From Paramecium octaurelia (lineage: Eukaryota > Ciliophora > Oligohymenophorea > Peniculida > Parameciidae), in NCBI GenBank assembly GCA_905182995.1, contig CAJJDP010000065.1:402146-466145 (forward strand): a stretch of 64,000 nt of DNA. The letters run 5' to 3'. The notes beneath the pieces are model-generated. The model saw nothing but the letters and a program-made list of their open reading frames with translations. It was not told the origin of the DNA and ran no database searches. Shown piece after piece: positions 1-11,886 of the stretch. A program made the translations under genes and the position numbers. Every line of letters begins with the position of its first letter. Position 1 is the first letter of the stretch.

Positions 1-2
1 TA

Positions 3-398
3 AACAATATCACGAAAAACTTACAAGTGTATCAATCTATTGCCAGAGTAATTTAAATGAACTTTCTTGAGTATTGTCATAATAACTAAGACTTTATCCT
101 TGTTATGTGTCCACCCTGGTATTAATTGTTCTATATCTCTAGGGGAGGACTCAATTACTTGCATAAACCATATGATTTAAACAACATGAAGCCATCTTTA
201 TAAGAGTTACTAACCAAAGGTTTGCAAATGACCGATAAAATTGTACTGTAGTTGCCAAAAAATATTGATCTTTTACAATTAGTTAATATATTTAACAATG
301 TAACAGATAAACTTAGACTAAAACTCAAGCCCTTAGAAATTGAAATGATGTTCATAAATGAGTAAATAAATTAATTAATTATTTACTATGGGTTATGA
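3..398 (+). CDS. TGS1: Trimethylguanosine synthase, C-terminal part
   Basis: The left edge cuts this gene; the last ~123 residues remain. TGS1 converts the m7G cap of small nuclear and nucleolar RNAs to 2,2,7-trimethylguanosine using S-adenosylmethionine. The visible part has the methyltransferase motif CPPWGG, formed by splicing out a 24-bp intron at 119-142, then NYLHKPYDL, a TDKIVLQLPKN segment (family: t..I...LPrN) and the typical ending ...MMFINEQ...YYG. With the intron removed the frame is an exact multiple of three. The stop TGA (396-398) lies inside the first codons of the downstream ALG10 gene, so the two reading frames overlap by 11 bp. The identification rests on motif order and on the C-terminus. 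Confidence 0.8.
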
Positions 399-1815
399 GA
401 TATATTTTACATTTCTACTCAATCTCACATTGAGCCTTTATATAAATTATGTTGTCACAGTCCCTTACATGGTAATATGTTAATTTACTCCCTTTATAGG
501 ATGAAGAATTCCATTTGGATCAAATGCAACATTATCTAGACTCAGATTTTGCTTATTGGAATCCCAAATTGACAACTCCACCTATGCTATACTTTCTTAA
601 TTACCCCTTTATTGTGTTACTCTCCAAACTGGGTTTCAGCACACTCATAGCCTGCAGAATAATCAACACGTATATATTATATTTAATTATAGTTTTATAT
701 ATCCCTCTATTACATTTTTAGTTTTATCGAAATCCTTTTAAAATACACAAAAGGCATTATTATTTTCAATTCTCCCAACAATTTATTTTTATAACTTTCT
801 GTTTTACACAGATACCTTATCAATCACATTGTTATCCTTATCTTTTCAATTATTGCAGTCAAAGTATTATTTCATCTCTTCAATTGTAAGTATGATCTAT
901 TTATTCTTAGTTTTCATTATGTTCCGTGATGAGTAGATAAACCAACATACTATGGATAATTTACATTTGCATAAAGGATTACCTGGATCAAAACTAAGCC
1001 AAGTTATAATTCAAAGATCCCAGATTATGTATTTATTTAGTATCCAATTTAGCTATTCTATTTCATGTCAATGCTTTGCTCAACATGATTTTAAGTGACA
1101 TAAAAGGCATTGTAAGAAAATACAAATATCACATATTCATTTTAATCCTATTCATTGGATTCCTATATACAAATGGGGGAGTTGTGTTGGGAGATAAAGA
1201 TAACCATAAACTAGTTTTCCATGCTGCTCAAATCATGTATTTTTTACCAGTTCTGTTCATCTATTTTCCAATAAACTGGAATACACTATTACAATACACT
1301 TAATTATCCATTAAGAGATTACTCTTATCTAGAAATGCCAAATTCACTTATTTGGTTATTCTGATAATATGTTTGGAGATCGTTCATGATTGGACCTACA
1401 TCCATCCATTTATTTTAAGTGATAATCGCCATTATGTGTTCTATATTTGGAGGAAGATCCTCTCAAAAGAGTTCTATCGTTACGGCTTGTGCTTCATTTA
1501 TGCTTTGATCATTGTGATTCTCAGCAGGATTTTAATCAGTAATTAAGTAATACTAATTTAATAGTTCGTAAAGAATAGACTTTCTAATTAATTTTACTAT
1601 TCATATTCACATTGTTGTCTCTCATATTCAGTCCTTTAATCGAGCCAAGATATTTCAGCATTCCCTTATTGTTCTTCTATTACCATTGTTAATTTGCAGA
1701 ACAAACTCTGAAAAAACAAATCACTGTCTTTACTCTAATAAATTGCATAATCGTTTATGTGTTTTGCGAAGTTAAGTTTTCTTGCGATTTCCCTCAATGT
1801 AGATTTATGTTTTGA
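388..1815 (+). CDS. ALG10: Dolichyl-phosphoglucose alpha-1,2-glucosyltransferase
   Basis: ALG10 adds the last (third) glucose to the lipid-linked oligosaccharide in the ER lumen, before N-glycosylation by oligosaccharyltransferase. About 439 residues, with several hydrophobic segments. Diagnostic motifs in order: PYMDEEFHLDQ near residue 28 (family YMDE.FH..Q), WNPKLTTPPMLY (family WDP.ITT.PGLY), SRQTNILW, VVLGDKDNHK (family GD..NH), HPFILSDNRHYVFYIWR, and the C-terminal PLIEPRYF. Four introns: 472-499, 670-692, 886-910 and 1547-1578; with them removed the frame closes exactly. The start is at 388 because upstream sequence belongs to TGS1, whose stop overlaps it, and because the first membrane segment precedes PYMDE as in other ALG10 proteins. 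Confidence 0.92.
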
Positions 1816-1891
1816 TGTGTATGATTAATAATTAATATTCAAAATAATCAATCGTATTTATTTGTATACAAATATACATATATTACAAAAA

Positions 1892-4800
1892 TCAAGTTAA
1901 TAGCTCCAAATTGTGTTATTTCCCAAATTGCTTTGTCTTTTCCTAAACATCATTGCTTTGTGCTTGAATTAATTAATAATATTTACATTTCAAAATATCC
2001 TAGAAATACTAGTTTTGACAAACACACTAAAATGACAAACTGACATTCTCCTAAAGGGGACTCTTATTTTATTTTAGATTTGCCAAGATCTCTCCGAACT
2101 TCTTCAGAATATCCAACCATAATTAGAGTGAAAATCTATCCTTTTGAATCCAGTTGAAGTACATCTTCTAAAGATTTTGTGAATAATTGACCAGCATTTG
2201 ATCATTATTTGTTTAGAGAATCTATTGTTATCTAGAAGTAACTTAATTGAAGAGAATAGAAAATTCTTTTTCTTTCAAATCAATGTATTTGTAATTCAAG
2301 ATAACCTACATCATAATTTATATTATCTTTTGTAAATGTTCATTCGACAGATTGAGTGCCAATGATAAAAGATCATTCAGAAATGCATTATCCTATTCAT
2401 GAATATATTTTTCATAAGTCGTCATTATTTGTAAGGTGTGTTTGGCAATGAAACCATCTACTGATGACACACTTCTGAGTTGTCTCTATTTAAGCAGAGT
2501 GTTCAATATTTCTAAGTGTTTTCTTAAAATTTGGACCAATTCTTTTTCAGATTGATATCGCTGAATCTACTCAAAAATATCTTAAATCAAATTCATTATG
2601 ATTTGAGCATCAGTTTAATCCAAGGTCTTCTTCTCCAATTCAGTAAATATGGTCAACAGTAGTTAAACTATATTGTTAAGAAATATTATAGAAAAGTCTA
2701 ATTCGCTATTTTGTTTCAAAAATTTCTGTATTTCAATCAAAAATTCTTGCAAGATTTCGAGTGACTGATCACCTAAATATTCCAATCCCTATTTAAAACA
2801 ATCATAATAGTTTTCTAAACTTTCTCCTTAATGCAGAAACTCTATCACTAATTTTAATAATGTGTAACCACAATAAGAGGATAATAACTACTTTATTGAA
2901 TTCTTCTTTATGCTCTCGAATTTCTGTTTTTAAGTTAGAATATTGACAACTGTAGGCCAAAACTACAATAGTCTATCAGTATTGACTCTCAAGATTTCAA
3001 CTGATATAAAAATGATTTAAGCAAATTTGATGTACTCTTTTTTGAAATCAGTGATATTTTAAATAGAATCCAACAGAAGACCTAAAAATTCATTCAATCT
3101 TTCTTTGTCTAAAAATTTGGTTTAATTAATTAGATTTGATAATAAAAAGGGAGATTTTATACCAATTTAAGGTTGTTGTTACTCCTCCTATTTGGGCAAT
3201 TCATTCAATAAATCATCCTCACTTTCTTCATCAGTGGTTTATCTTAAAAACTAAGTGAAGAGTTAAATCACACCTTCATTCGATCCCATTTTCTTCTTTG
3301 TAAATTTATTATTTAATTTGATCCTACTCAGAACATTCCTACAATCTTTGCTGATGTTATCAGTGGCTAATTGATGTCTTTGCATAATAGTATTATTGAT
3401 TAATGATATGATGGGTTAGAACTATTATGTATAAGGTAATAATTATTCAGCAATGTAGAAACCAGCATACATAGACATGTCATACTAATCATTGCTCATT
3501 TTCATTACACTAATAAGGATTTATTAGGCATTATCCAATTTATCATTGCTAATACAGATGTCAATAACTTATTACAAAAAAGAGGTCAATTCCTAAACAT
3601 CTTAAGTTTATGCTATGAGTTCTTCTATATTATGAACCATAGCGGTTAAAATTAAATCCCCATAGTGTTCTTCATCTGTTTAGATTTCAAAGTATTCATT
3701 CATACTTTAATAGATTTATCTAGCCTCACATTTTGTGGCTAAATATTTATCCCAAACAAATTAGCTTAGATCATCAGTAGTGGCAAAATCTCTGATGCAC
3801 TTAATTTCATCTTATTATATATTGTTATAGTCAGCAACCAGAACATCATTAGGAAGACTTTCACCATTATTGATTGTTTTGCATGTCTTTTTGAAATCAT
3901 CTAATGACATGTGTTTGGTCACAGTTTTATTAAAGAGATCAGTATTAAGTAATAGAATGGCATAGGTGTAAGTAAATAGGTAATCGGGATGTTTAAAATA
4001 TGTACTATCCTTATTTTACTCAAAATATCTAATGGTAAATGAATTCAAGACTCTTTCAATCATTTAACTCTCTCCAAATAGCAAAAAGTTAGAAGTCAAA
4101 AATCTTAATCCTTCAACTAAACTCAGTTAAGAGTAATCGAATGTGTTTACGTATTTTTCCATTATAGTAACACACTCCTCTTTGTGACATCCTAATATTT
4201 CAATCATCAATTTTTCATTAAATAGATTACAGTACTTAAGAAAATTAACAACCTATTCATGTGGAATTCCTTTTATTGTGTTTCTGGGTTCATTCGTAAA
4301 GTCTGTCAAAAATTTAATTAACTTCGTTGTTTCTTATTAACTCTTCTTAGTTAAACTAGCTTTGAATAATTACACTTATAATTCATAAATTTATTTTTGT
4401 AATGTTCTGCCATCATCACATTACAATCGCTTTGATACTCTGCTTAATTCAAATAACTTCTGTACAACTTCCTGAAATACTGGTTTCTAGAATGGATTCA
4501 TATCACATTTCTTGAAAATGAACTTTATCTTTTCTTTGGAACTAAACAACTCCATTAGAAACTTAACAAAAAAGTGAGTGTCTATTTCACAGTGTTATGC
4601 CATATCAGTAATGGACATATTGGATAGTCTATTCAAATGATTTGATATGCCCTTTAATACGACCTGTCCAAATAAAGTTCGAGTCTCAAATAAATCATCT
4701 CCCAATTTCTCTTGCATATTCAGATTCAACACAAATAACAATGCCTAATTCAAATAATTCCATATCACTGGGTGATCAAATTTCACTAATTATAATAACA

Positions 4801-5443
4801 TTGGTATGTAATATTGGACTATAAATTACTAAGGCTTCCTCAATTACAAGATAAATATCATTATTGAATAAGGGTACTCTATGAGTTTTACAGTTTCATT
4901 ATTTCTATTTGCAATCTACTATAAGACTTCATTCCTTAAATCAAGCAATGCAGCTATCAGCAATTCTTCATTGCAGGTCTAACTCATTCTTTTTAATCCT
5001 TAACTCAATGAATCTCTTGCCAATTCTCGGATTAATAGGTTGGGCACGCTTGACTCTATTTGCCTATTCATTTTTATTAGACTATTCATTATTGGAACAT
5101 CTAGTTCTGGATGCTCAAATGCATTTCTTATAAACTTTCAATAATGTATATAATTCATTACTTTTAGTTTCTTTTCCAACAACAATTGATTCACTGAAGT
5201 TATCTTCTATACGGCATCTACCATTTTCTCTAACACTTGTTTTCCTTCTAAATAAGTGATTTTAGAATAAAAATTTATTAAAGCTATTGAAACTTGCTCA
5301 TCAGAGTCTTCATACATCAAAAGTCCATTTAAAGTGCCTTAAGTGAAGATTTATCCAAAAGACCCTACTGCTAATTGATTTGTCTTCTTGTAATCTCTTA
5401 TACGAAGCAAAATACTCTAGACTTCGAATTACACGTTGTCCAT
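1892..5443 (-). CDS. Sec7-domain ARF guanine-nucleotide exchange factor
   Basis: A 1174-residue protein with one 27-bp intron (5135-5161). A Sec7 domain sits about residues 370-560. It contains FDYSQLSLVEGLRFLTSNF, then LFGESQMIERVL, whose Glu matches the catalytic glutamic finger of ARF exchange factors (family LPGEAQKIDR), then YAILLLNTDLFN and NNGESLPND (family INDGEDLP). Such proteins load GTP onto ARF GTPases on Golgi or endosomal membranes to recruit coats. The helical N-terminal ~370 residues and long C-terminal region resemble the layout of GBF1/BIG-type large exchange factors, but I cannot assign it to either class. The region after the Sec7 domain is Gln-rich, as in many Paramecium proteins. 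The downstream end is fixed by the only in-frame TGA. Confidence 0.88.
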
Positions 5444-5495
5444 TTTTAATTAATTAATTCAATAATGCTAAATCACATTCCAAACAATAAATTAT

Positions 5496-5591
5496 TCAAT
5501 CTAATCCAGCCTTAAAACACGTTGACTCTCTAATCATATTATATATCCTCACCATCCATCTTATATTCTTGTCTGTAATCTACATATTCAT
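5496..5591 (-). other. Tiny open frame upstream of the Sec7 gene
   Basis: A 31-codon frame (MNMQITDKNIRWMVRIYNM...) that looks like ordinary protein rather than random AT-rich sequence. It ends at TGA, but a neighbouring frame continues in a protein-like way toward 5453. It could be a small gene with an undetected intron, an upstream exon, or chance. I recognise no family. Confidence 0.15.
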
Positions 5592-6693
5592 CGTAACTTC
5601 AAACACTTTTTAACTTATATCAGTAAAATAAAGGATGAATCTTTATAGGTTTAAATGAAAATTAAGGTGTTGATGTATTTAAAATAATGTAAATTTTAAT
5701 ACATTATTTAGAATTTAGATAACAATATAATTTTGTTTTGTCTTCACATCATCCAATCATGTATTTGATTGATAATAATATAGTATTGATCTGATGTTAT
5801 TGATAACTAGTAATATATTCAAATTAGAAAATATGCACTATTAAGCATCTAATATTGTTTGTACTCTGATTAAACTCAAATTAGACTAAACATTATTTTT
5901 ATTAGGAGTAATATTATATATTCGCAATGAATTAGTTCAACTTATCTTATACTATAACATTACAAAAAATTAGTTTTTAATCACTAGAAATTATAATTAT
6001 TAACTTATAACTGTCAATTGATATTCAAGTAGTCCAGCTCATAAAATCAAGATAGATAGACATAATATTCCCTTAGAAATTCAAGAAATTGACTATGTAG
6101 TGATCTTTTGAGGTTTCTTGTAAATATCGATTGCCATTTCACGATCTGAAATTAAATTAAGATATATAAACCATTATATTCTAAGTTTAAATAAATTTTA
6201 CTTTAAGTTTCAAGTGTCTATTCTAAATGATGGAACTACCTTAAGACATTCATAATAGAGCAATTTATATATTAGGTTGCTTAAGAAAAACTGCATAAAT
6301 TTGTTTTTTAGCAATCTTAGTTTTCTAACTCTTTAATTAATTAATTTATAAACATAATTTGTATTGGAAGTGTAAGCTTGTGTAAATTAAAATATAGAAA
6401 TTTAAAATTCTTTTCAGCTATCTCGAATTAAGCATGATCCTAATATCATTGTTACCTGCTTAATTTACTGAGGAAAGAATGACCAATTTACTATAATACC
6501 AATTATGATACTTAGTGAATTTAAATTTTGCTGATTGCATTGGTGACAACATTTTGTAGTAATCTCTCTGAGATGTTTATTATAACGTGAATCAGTTATA
6601 AAAAAATCATATTAGTATTTCTTTTTATTAAACAATAAGAAATTTCATTAAATACATAATCATTAAATCTTTTTTTTACAACACAGAACCAAA
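5592..6693. other. Intergenic region, AT-rich, nothing recognised
   Basis: About 1.1 kb of very AT-rich sequence between the Sec7 gene (minus) and the helix-turn-helix gene (plus). It is one of the longer non-coding stretches here. I found no protein-like frame on either strand, no RNA gene and no ordered repeat. Confidence 0.5.
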
Positions 6694-7453
6694 ATGATTA
6701 ATATGAAACCAGAAAAGAAGCAAAAGTATCAATCTGTGAATTCAGAGGAAAGACTAAAAATAATAAAATATTTTATTGAAGGATCACTATCAGCATCCTA
6801 AGTATATTTTAAACGAATATTCAAAGATTGCTTAAATCACAGGGTACAACCTCTCAACAATAAAGGCAATTTTTCGAGTTTATAGAAATGAAGGAAGAAT
6901 AGATAAAAAATAAAAAAGGGATCGCGAACTCCATGCCTAAAAAAATGTAGCAGTATTTATAGTGGATGAAGAGTATATACAATATTCATTATTATTTAGG
7001 ACAAGATATTTAAAGTTTATCGTCAAATAGCAGACGAAGAAGGAGGTCATTTTAAGAAGTCACGAAAAATTTATGGAAACCTCAAATGATATAGTCAATA
7101 TAACGTTACAGAAAGCAGAAAATGAAATAAGAAACAATTTGAGCAATTTACAATCAAAAAGGAATTTTGACGAATCTTTGGAAAGTATATTGAAAAATGG
7201 GATTAAAGAAAAAGAAATTATCAATATACCCTAAAGAAGGAATTACTAATTTGAGCCTAATTCTTATATTGATGTGAAAACTATTTCAAATTTATTTAAA
7301 TAAAGAGAAAACCTGCCTTAAAAAAAAACGTGCACTTAGACTCCTCAAAATTTTGGGATGCATTAGGAATAGCAATTAACTGAAATCAAACGAGTTTTTG
7401 AGTTTTAGGTATAAGAATATCTAAGAAAATCTTAATATGAGAATTTAAAATGA
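6694..7453 (+). CDS. Homeodomain-like helix-turn-helix protein (transposase-type)
   Basis: A 235-residue protein with two introns (25 and 27 bp) and an exact frame. Residues ~18-65 (SEERLKIIKYFIEGSLSASQ, then IAQITGYNLSTIKAIFRVYRNEGRI) read as the helix-turn-helix domain found at the N-terminus of Tc1/mariner- and IS630-type transposases: 'R..I...f..G.s...IA...g.s.sTV..i...y...G.i'. The remaining ~170 residues are charged and contain no recognisable DDE catalytic core. So it is more likely a DNA-binding protein derived from a transposase than an active element. No terminal inverted repeats were seen around it. The function is unknown. Confidence 0.6.
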
Positions 7454-7582
7454 TTTTATAGTATTAATAAATAATTTATATATTTATAGTAAATAATCTC
7501 CAATTCTAGTCATATATTACTTTTATTAAGTTAATATTATTATACATACAATTTTGCACTAAGAAAGTCATATAAATTAATA

Positions 7583-7597
7583 TGGGGTCTCACCCCA
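7583..7597. terminator. Short GC-rich palindrome between convergent genes
   Basis: TGGGGT-CTC-ACCCCA is a perfect 6-bp inverted repeat with a 3-base loop, standing out in AT-rich DNA between the convergent helix-turn-helix gene and PPCS. It could be a transcript-end hairpin or chance; I have no functional evidence. Confidence 0.2.
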
Positions 7598-7689
7598 CGA
7601 GATAATGAATTAATTTAATGATCTTAATTTATTACTGTTTTTCAAATAATAATGTATTATTGGCATTAAAATAATAATTTAAACTAATT

Positions 7690-8558
7690 TCATTTGATGT
7701 TTTATTTAAAATATTCAATAATTTGCTCTTCTATTTCATCCTTATTTCTTTCCATTTTGATAAACTCTCCCTTATTATATATAACAATTTGATCTCTTCT
7801 ACTTTGCAATAAATTTCCTATACACTAAAAACTCAATAAAACTTCATACATATTCTAAATTGTATTTCTTCATCGACTCTTAAATTTTCTTATAGAGGAT
7901 ATCATTATCGGTTTCTAATTTAAATGAAATTATTATAGCTTCCTGATAAATTTCCCTTATTAAACCCAAAATTTTAGGAACCGGCATTAACTCTAATTCT
8001 AATTTGTCTTAAGCTTAGATCTTATGTTATGCCATCATGTTTTTTGGAATGTAATAATCACTGACAGCACTGGCTAAATAAACTAGTATGTTCAATTTCA
8101 ATTCTTTGAAGATTTCCATAGCTTTTATAACAAAATACAAGTATTCCATCACAGAAACATAAGATACTTCATAGAGTTTAGTTTTATCAACTTGTTAAAG
8201 TTGCTTAAGTTTTTCTAATTCTTCTCTTAAAAATTTAATGATAGCATAAATACTGATCAGCATTAATTAGCTTTTAAACATTTAAATGCCTTGCAAATGG
8301 TCTTAAGCACTTGTCTCTGTAATAGTATACGACAATGAAGCCTTCTCTCAAGAAGTATTCAGCAGAGGCAGCTCCTCTCAATCCAGATGAGAAGTTTTCG
8401 ATAGATCTAACAGTGTTCTATTCCAGAGGAACTGAGGTTCCACCTGATGTAAGAAATACTACTTTCTAGTTGACATGATTAAGGAGAAAGTCCTTCAATT
8501 TGGATATCTGTTAAAGAATTGGTTGTTTGTCGACTTATTGTTCTATAAGATTGATCAT
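7690..8558 (-). CDS. PPCS: Phosphopantothenate-cysteine ligase
   Basis: PPCS joins 4'-phosphopantothenate to cysteine, the second step of coenzyme A synthesis; eukaryotic enzymes use ATP or CTP. A 271-residue protein with two introns (28 and 25 bp) and an exact frame. Near residue 37 it has [12 protein letters not shown], followed by [20 protein letters not shown], the nucleotide-binding signature of the family (TSGGT.VPLE...VR..DNFS.G.RGA.SAE). Further on, [11 protein letters not shown] matches the conserved AAVSDF..P motif. The length is typical of eukaryotic stand-alone PPCS, with no fused decarboxylase domain. Its start is only 43 bp from the stop of the uL11 gene on the same strand. Confidence 0.9.
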
Positions 8559-8601
8559 AATTAAAAGTTAATGTACTTATGTGTATAATATTTTGTATTT
8601 T

Positions 8602-9148
8602 TCATTTTTCAACTTTAAGTTCTCCAGAATTGATTTTTCCGATGATTGCCTTAACTGGTTAACCATCTACTGTAGCTCCCAAGGATTATGCAGTTCCTAA
8701 GACTTATTTGACAGTTCCGGTGAAGGTTTTGGCTAAAGACTTTTCTTCAACAGCTCTGGCAACTTTGATGACTTATTCAAGTGTCAAATTTCCATTGTGT
8801 TTAACATTCTTGGTCTTCTTTCTATCTCTTTCGTATCCCTATAATAGATAAATTAGATGATTTACTCCGATTTCCTTAATAAGTAATGCACTTGATGTTG
8901 GAATGACTGTGACGTCAGCATTTCTGTTTTAACATCTCAAATTAACCATGACTCTGATACCCTTCCATTTACCACTTTCAGCAATAATCTTATCACCAAC
9001 TTATTTTGGATTCTGTTTGATAAGCAATAATAATTACAAGACCGAGGGGTCCCAACTTGGGAGCAAGAGTGGAAGCAGGACCTCCTTCTCCTCCGAAAAC
9101 TTTGATGTTGATCAATCTGACTTCATTTGGGTCGACTTTGGGAGGCAT
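8602..9148 (-). CDS. RPL12: Cytosolic large-subunit ribosomal protein uL11 (L12)
   Basis: uL11 forms the base of the ribosomal stalk with uL10 and the GTPase-centre rRNA. The 164-residue length matches eukaryotic L12 (about 165). It starts [20 protein letters not shown] and has the [13 protein letters not shown] segment. Later come [19 protein letters not shown], the [15 protein letters not shown] loop and the C-terminal [13 protein letters not shown]. Two introns (25 and 27 bp) are inferred from the protein alignment, and the frame then closes exactly. The gene for the partner uL10 lies 29 kb away at 38260-39306 on the other strand. Confidence 0.95.
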
Positions 9149-9205
9149 TAAAAAAGATTTAAATTTTTTTAATTCTTTATTAAATCTCAATATAAAACAC
9201 AAGAA

Positions 9206-10125
9206 TCAAGCATTCTTTCTGAAGTTTGCACTAACAATTGATGGAGGCCAAAACTCAACTCTATTTGTTTATGTTCCTCCAAACCTCTACTCAATTTACT
9301 CTTAATTCACAGATTAAAACAGTTATTTAACCTAAGTAAATGAATTTTTCATACATCTCCTTTAACAAATATTATTTTTTATTAGGTTATCTCTTCCAAA
9401 AATAACTTAGCCATATTCCAAGTCACATTTAACATCATAGTTGTATTAAAAATGAACATTCTATACAATCTAGATCTATAGTTATTTTATAGATATGACA
9501 TCACTTATTTTAAGGCCTTGTAATATTACTAATTAGTTTTACATTAATTTACAGTCCAATCATACCTTTATAATCGAGATCTATTAAGATGACCCAATTT
9601 TCAACTCTGCCTGGTACCATCATATCATTAACGACTACTTGTAAGAAATAAGTCAATCCCTTTAAATATTATTCAAGACTCATTTCATTAAAATTAACTT
9701 TATATGCATTAAGTACAATAATAGGTCTATAGGAATGATCTCTTCCCTATATGTAAATAATTCCAGCTTTCTAATTATTATTATGATTAAAAACATACGA
9801 GAAATTATTCAACTTGTTAATCGAAACTGATTGGTAAGGTTTTTACCCATTCTTCATATTACTACATGGTTTAAATTGTTTAATCCTTCTTAAAATTGTT
9901 AGCTTATAAGAATCTTAAAATTTATGGTCTTGTCCAAATGGGATTTTGGAAAGGTCCTGCTTCTTCAAGAAATTTATTTATGGCTGCATTATCTTATTCA
10001 TCGAGTTCTCCTTCAAATAATCTTCTAATAGTATATTTTCCAATCTTCGTTTTTTTCTCATCAGCAGTTGGTTCATAAGTGAGAATTTCTTGATTGGGTT
10101 TAATAGAAGAGTAGGATTGATCCAT
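9206..10125 (-). CDS. CRAL-TRIO (Sec14-like) lipid-transfer domain protein
   Basis: A 280-residue protein with three introns (28, 26 and 23 bp; frame exact). The N-terminal helical part (EEAGPFQNPIWTRPQILRFL...) resembles CRAL-TRIO-N. The lipid-binding domain follows, with GRDHSYRPIIVLNAYKVNF, then NWVILIDLDYKGMIGLQI, then YRMFIFNTTMMLNVTWNMAK, and ends with an EQRFGGT motif like the conserved 'yGG' of Sec14 proteins. Such proteins bind phosphoinositides or other lipids and move them between membranes. The ligand cannot be told from sequence. It lies 57 bp upstream of uL11, in the same orientation. Confidence 0.82.
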
Positions 10126-10262
10126 AATATTATTAATAATTATTAAAATAAATCATTCATATCAATAAATATAGGAATAAGATTCTAAAATAAATAACCA
10201 TGAGACTGTTTGATATTTATTTAATCCTAAAATGAGGAAATCATTATATAAATAAATTAATA

Positions 10263-11165
10263 TCAGACTTTTTATTGTCTAGGTACATTACTGATAAGAA
10301 GTTGTTATTATTAATTTGAATATCTGCTACTGTTTTTCTGTTTCCCATAAAAGTATAACTACTATGTACTCATAAGCAATTCCATTAATTTCTCTCTATT
10401 AGAATGTTTCTTGAGTAAGTCTGATGCTTTTTTTCCTTTCAATGATTACAATTCTTTTTAAGCCTCATTATATAATATACATAAGATACTCCATTTTCAA
10501 TCAGGAATTTGATGATCTGATAGTTAATGTCAGCCTCTTTCTAATTCAATTCCATTCTAATCGAACATAACTGCATTAAAAGATTAAATCCATGTGTCTT
10601 ATCAACAATCCAATTTATGTCTGCTCCATAATGAAGTAAAAGTTCTGCCATCTTGAAACAAATTTTTCTATTTTCAAACACATTTTTTTCCTTTTGAAAT
10701 ATATGGTAATATGTTAAAATACTTCTTCTAATCTTGCAAAACACATTATAAAAGCAGTCTAATTAAATGTATTTGGCTTATTAACTTCAGCTCCAGCATC
10801 TAAGAGTATTTTAAGGATTTCATAATTTCCTGTCATTGCTGCAATTGATAATGGAGTTTATCCTGAATCAAGACTTGCTAAATCAACATCAACTTGCTAA
10901 TTAGAAAGCAATAATTTCACTATTTCAAGTCTTCCCAAGTAGCATGCACAAATCAAAGGAGATATTTTTTAATCCACTTCAATCTCGCTAAATGATTCCA
11001 AAAAATTAATATTCGCTAATTGGAACTTAACCATCAATACCTTTATTTATACCAAAATCCTTTAGAGTATCATAGTCATTTTAATGGATCATGTGCAGAA
11101 TTAATTGCTTATTAACATTTAAAACATACTTGCTCTGATAAGCTTTTTTCTTCTGCTTAAAACAT
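10263..11165 (-). CDS. Ankyrin-repeat protein
   Basis: A 261-residue protein with four introns (22, 37, 32 and 26 bp), with which the frame is exact. At least three ankyrin repeats are visible. ISPLICACYLGRLEIVKLLL begins the first, and SGQTPLSIAAMTGNYEILKI continues into LLDAGAEVN. Later, MAELLLHYGADINWIVDKTH and IKFLIENG... form further repeats. The C-terminus is Gln-rich. Ankyrin repeats are protein-binding modules, and no catalytic domain is attached, so the partner and role are unknown. The start at 11165 is the best-supported of several possible starts. Confidence 0.75.
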
Positions 11166-11446
11166 AAATTACTTTAAAATATGTAAAATAATTAATGATT
11201 GAATATGGCCATTTAGTCTATATTAAAACACTGAAACAATTAGCTTGAATGCAAGAGACAACGATTAATTTTCAACTAATAAATAATTGCTGCTTATTTG
11301 TCACCCTCTTGTCATATTTTATTTGAATCATAAAAGAGAATTTAAATTATAATTTGACATTATTATTAGTATACTCTAAATAAAAATTGTGGCTTTCTAC
11401 AATTTATCATCTATTTTAATATATAATACATATATATTTCAGCGAT
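11166..11446. other. Intergenic region, nothing recognised
   Basis: AT-rich spacer between the ankyrin gene and the TAF10-like gene, both on the minus strand. No convincing open frame or RNA gene was seen. Confidence 0.4.
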
Positions 11447-11877
11447 TCATTATTAGGCCTCATTTTTAACTTTTTATAAGTTATTAGCATCGATTTCTGG
11501 GTATTGAAATGGGTTTTACAATTTCAATCCTCTTTAATCTAATTCATTAACTATGTCATTAGTAGTTAATTATAACTTTTCATCAGGGTCTTTTTCTTTT
11601 TTCCTCATTCTATCTTAGATTAATTTTTAAACCATGGAATCCGTCATTTCGATCATCCATTTATCAGTGAGATGAGCTTTAATTTAAGAGCACTCAAACC
11701 TATTAGCTTATAGCAATTTTAATCATTTGTCTAAAATCCGCTGGCTTCCAAAATTTCCTATATCAGAAATTCAGACATATTTGGTTTTTTAGAGATTGTT
11801 TAATGAATCAGATTATCTATGGTTCCAGTAAATTGTGTTTTCTTTGAGGGTGGGACATCTGATTATTATTAATTCAT
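11447..11877 (-). CDS. TAF10: TAF10-like histone-fold subunit of TFIID/SAGA
   Basis: A 135-residue protein with one 23-bp intron (frame exact). TAF10 is a small histone-fold protein shared by TFIID and SAGA. Order of features: TIDNLIHQTISKKPNMSEFL, EASGFQTNDQNCYKLIAHLT and ...TDSMVQKLIQDRM. The C-terminal part is LQLTTNDIVNELDQRGLKL, then QNP. This lines up with the TAF10 pattern L.dy.P.IPd..t.yyL...GF...D.R..RLi.la..kfi.dia.da, followed by LT.eDL..aL.eyGi...kP. The intron starts GTTTG rather than the usual GTA. The start codon is only 9 bp from that of the divergent USE1 gene. Confidence 0.6.
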
Positions 11878-11886
11878 TATAATATT

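Noticed and set aside
155-355. Minus-strand frame of 66 codons near the left edge
   Set aside because: The plus strand here encodes the conserved TGS1 C-terminus, including the spliced PPWGG motif.
9057-9305. Plus-strand frame of 82 codons
   Set aside because: Antisense of the uL11 start and of the CRAL-TRIO 3' end, both of which are conserved proteins.
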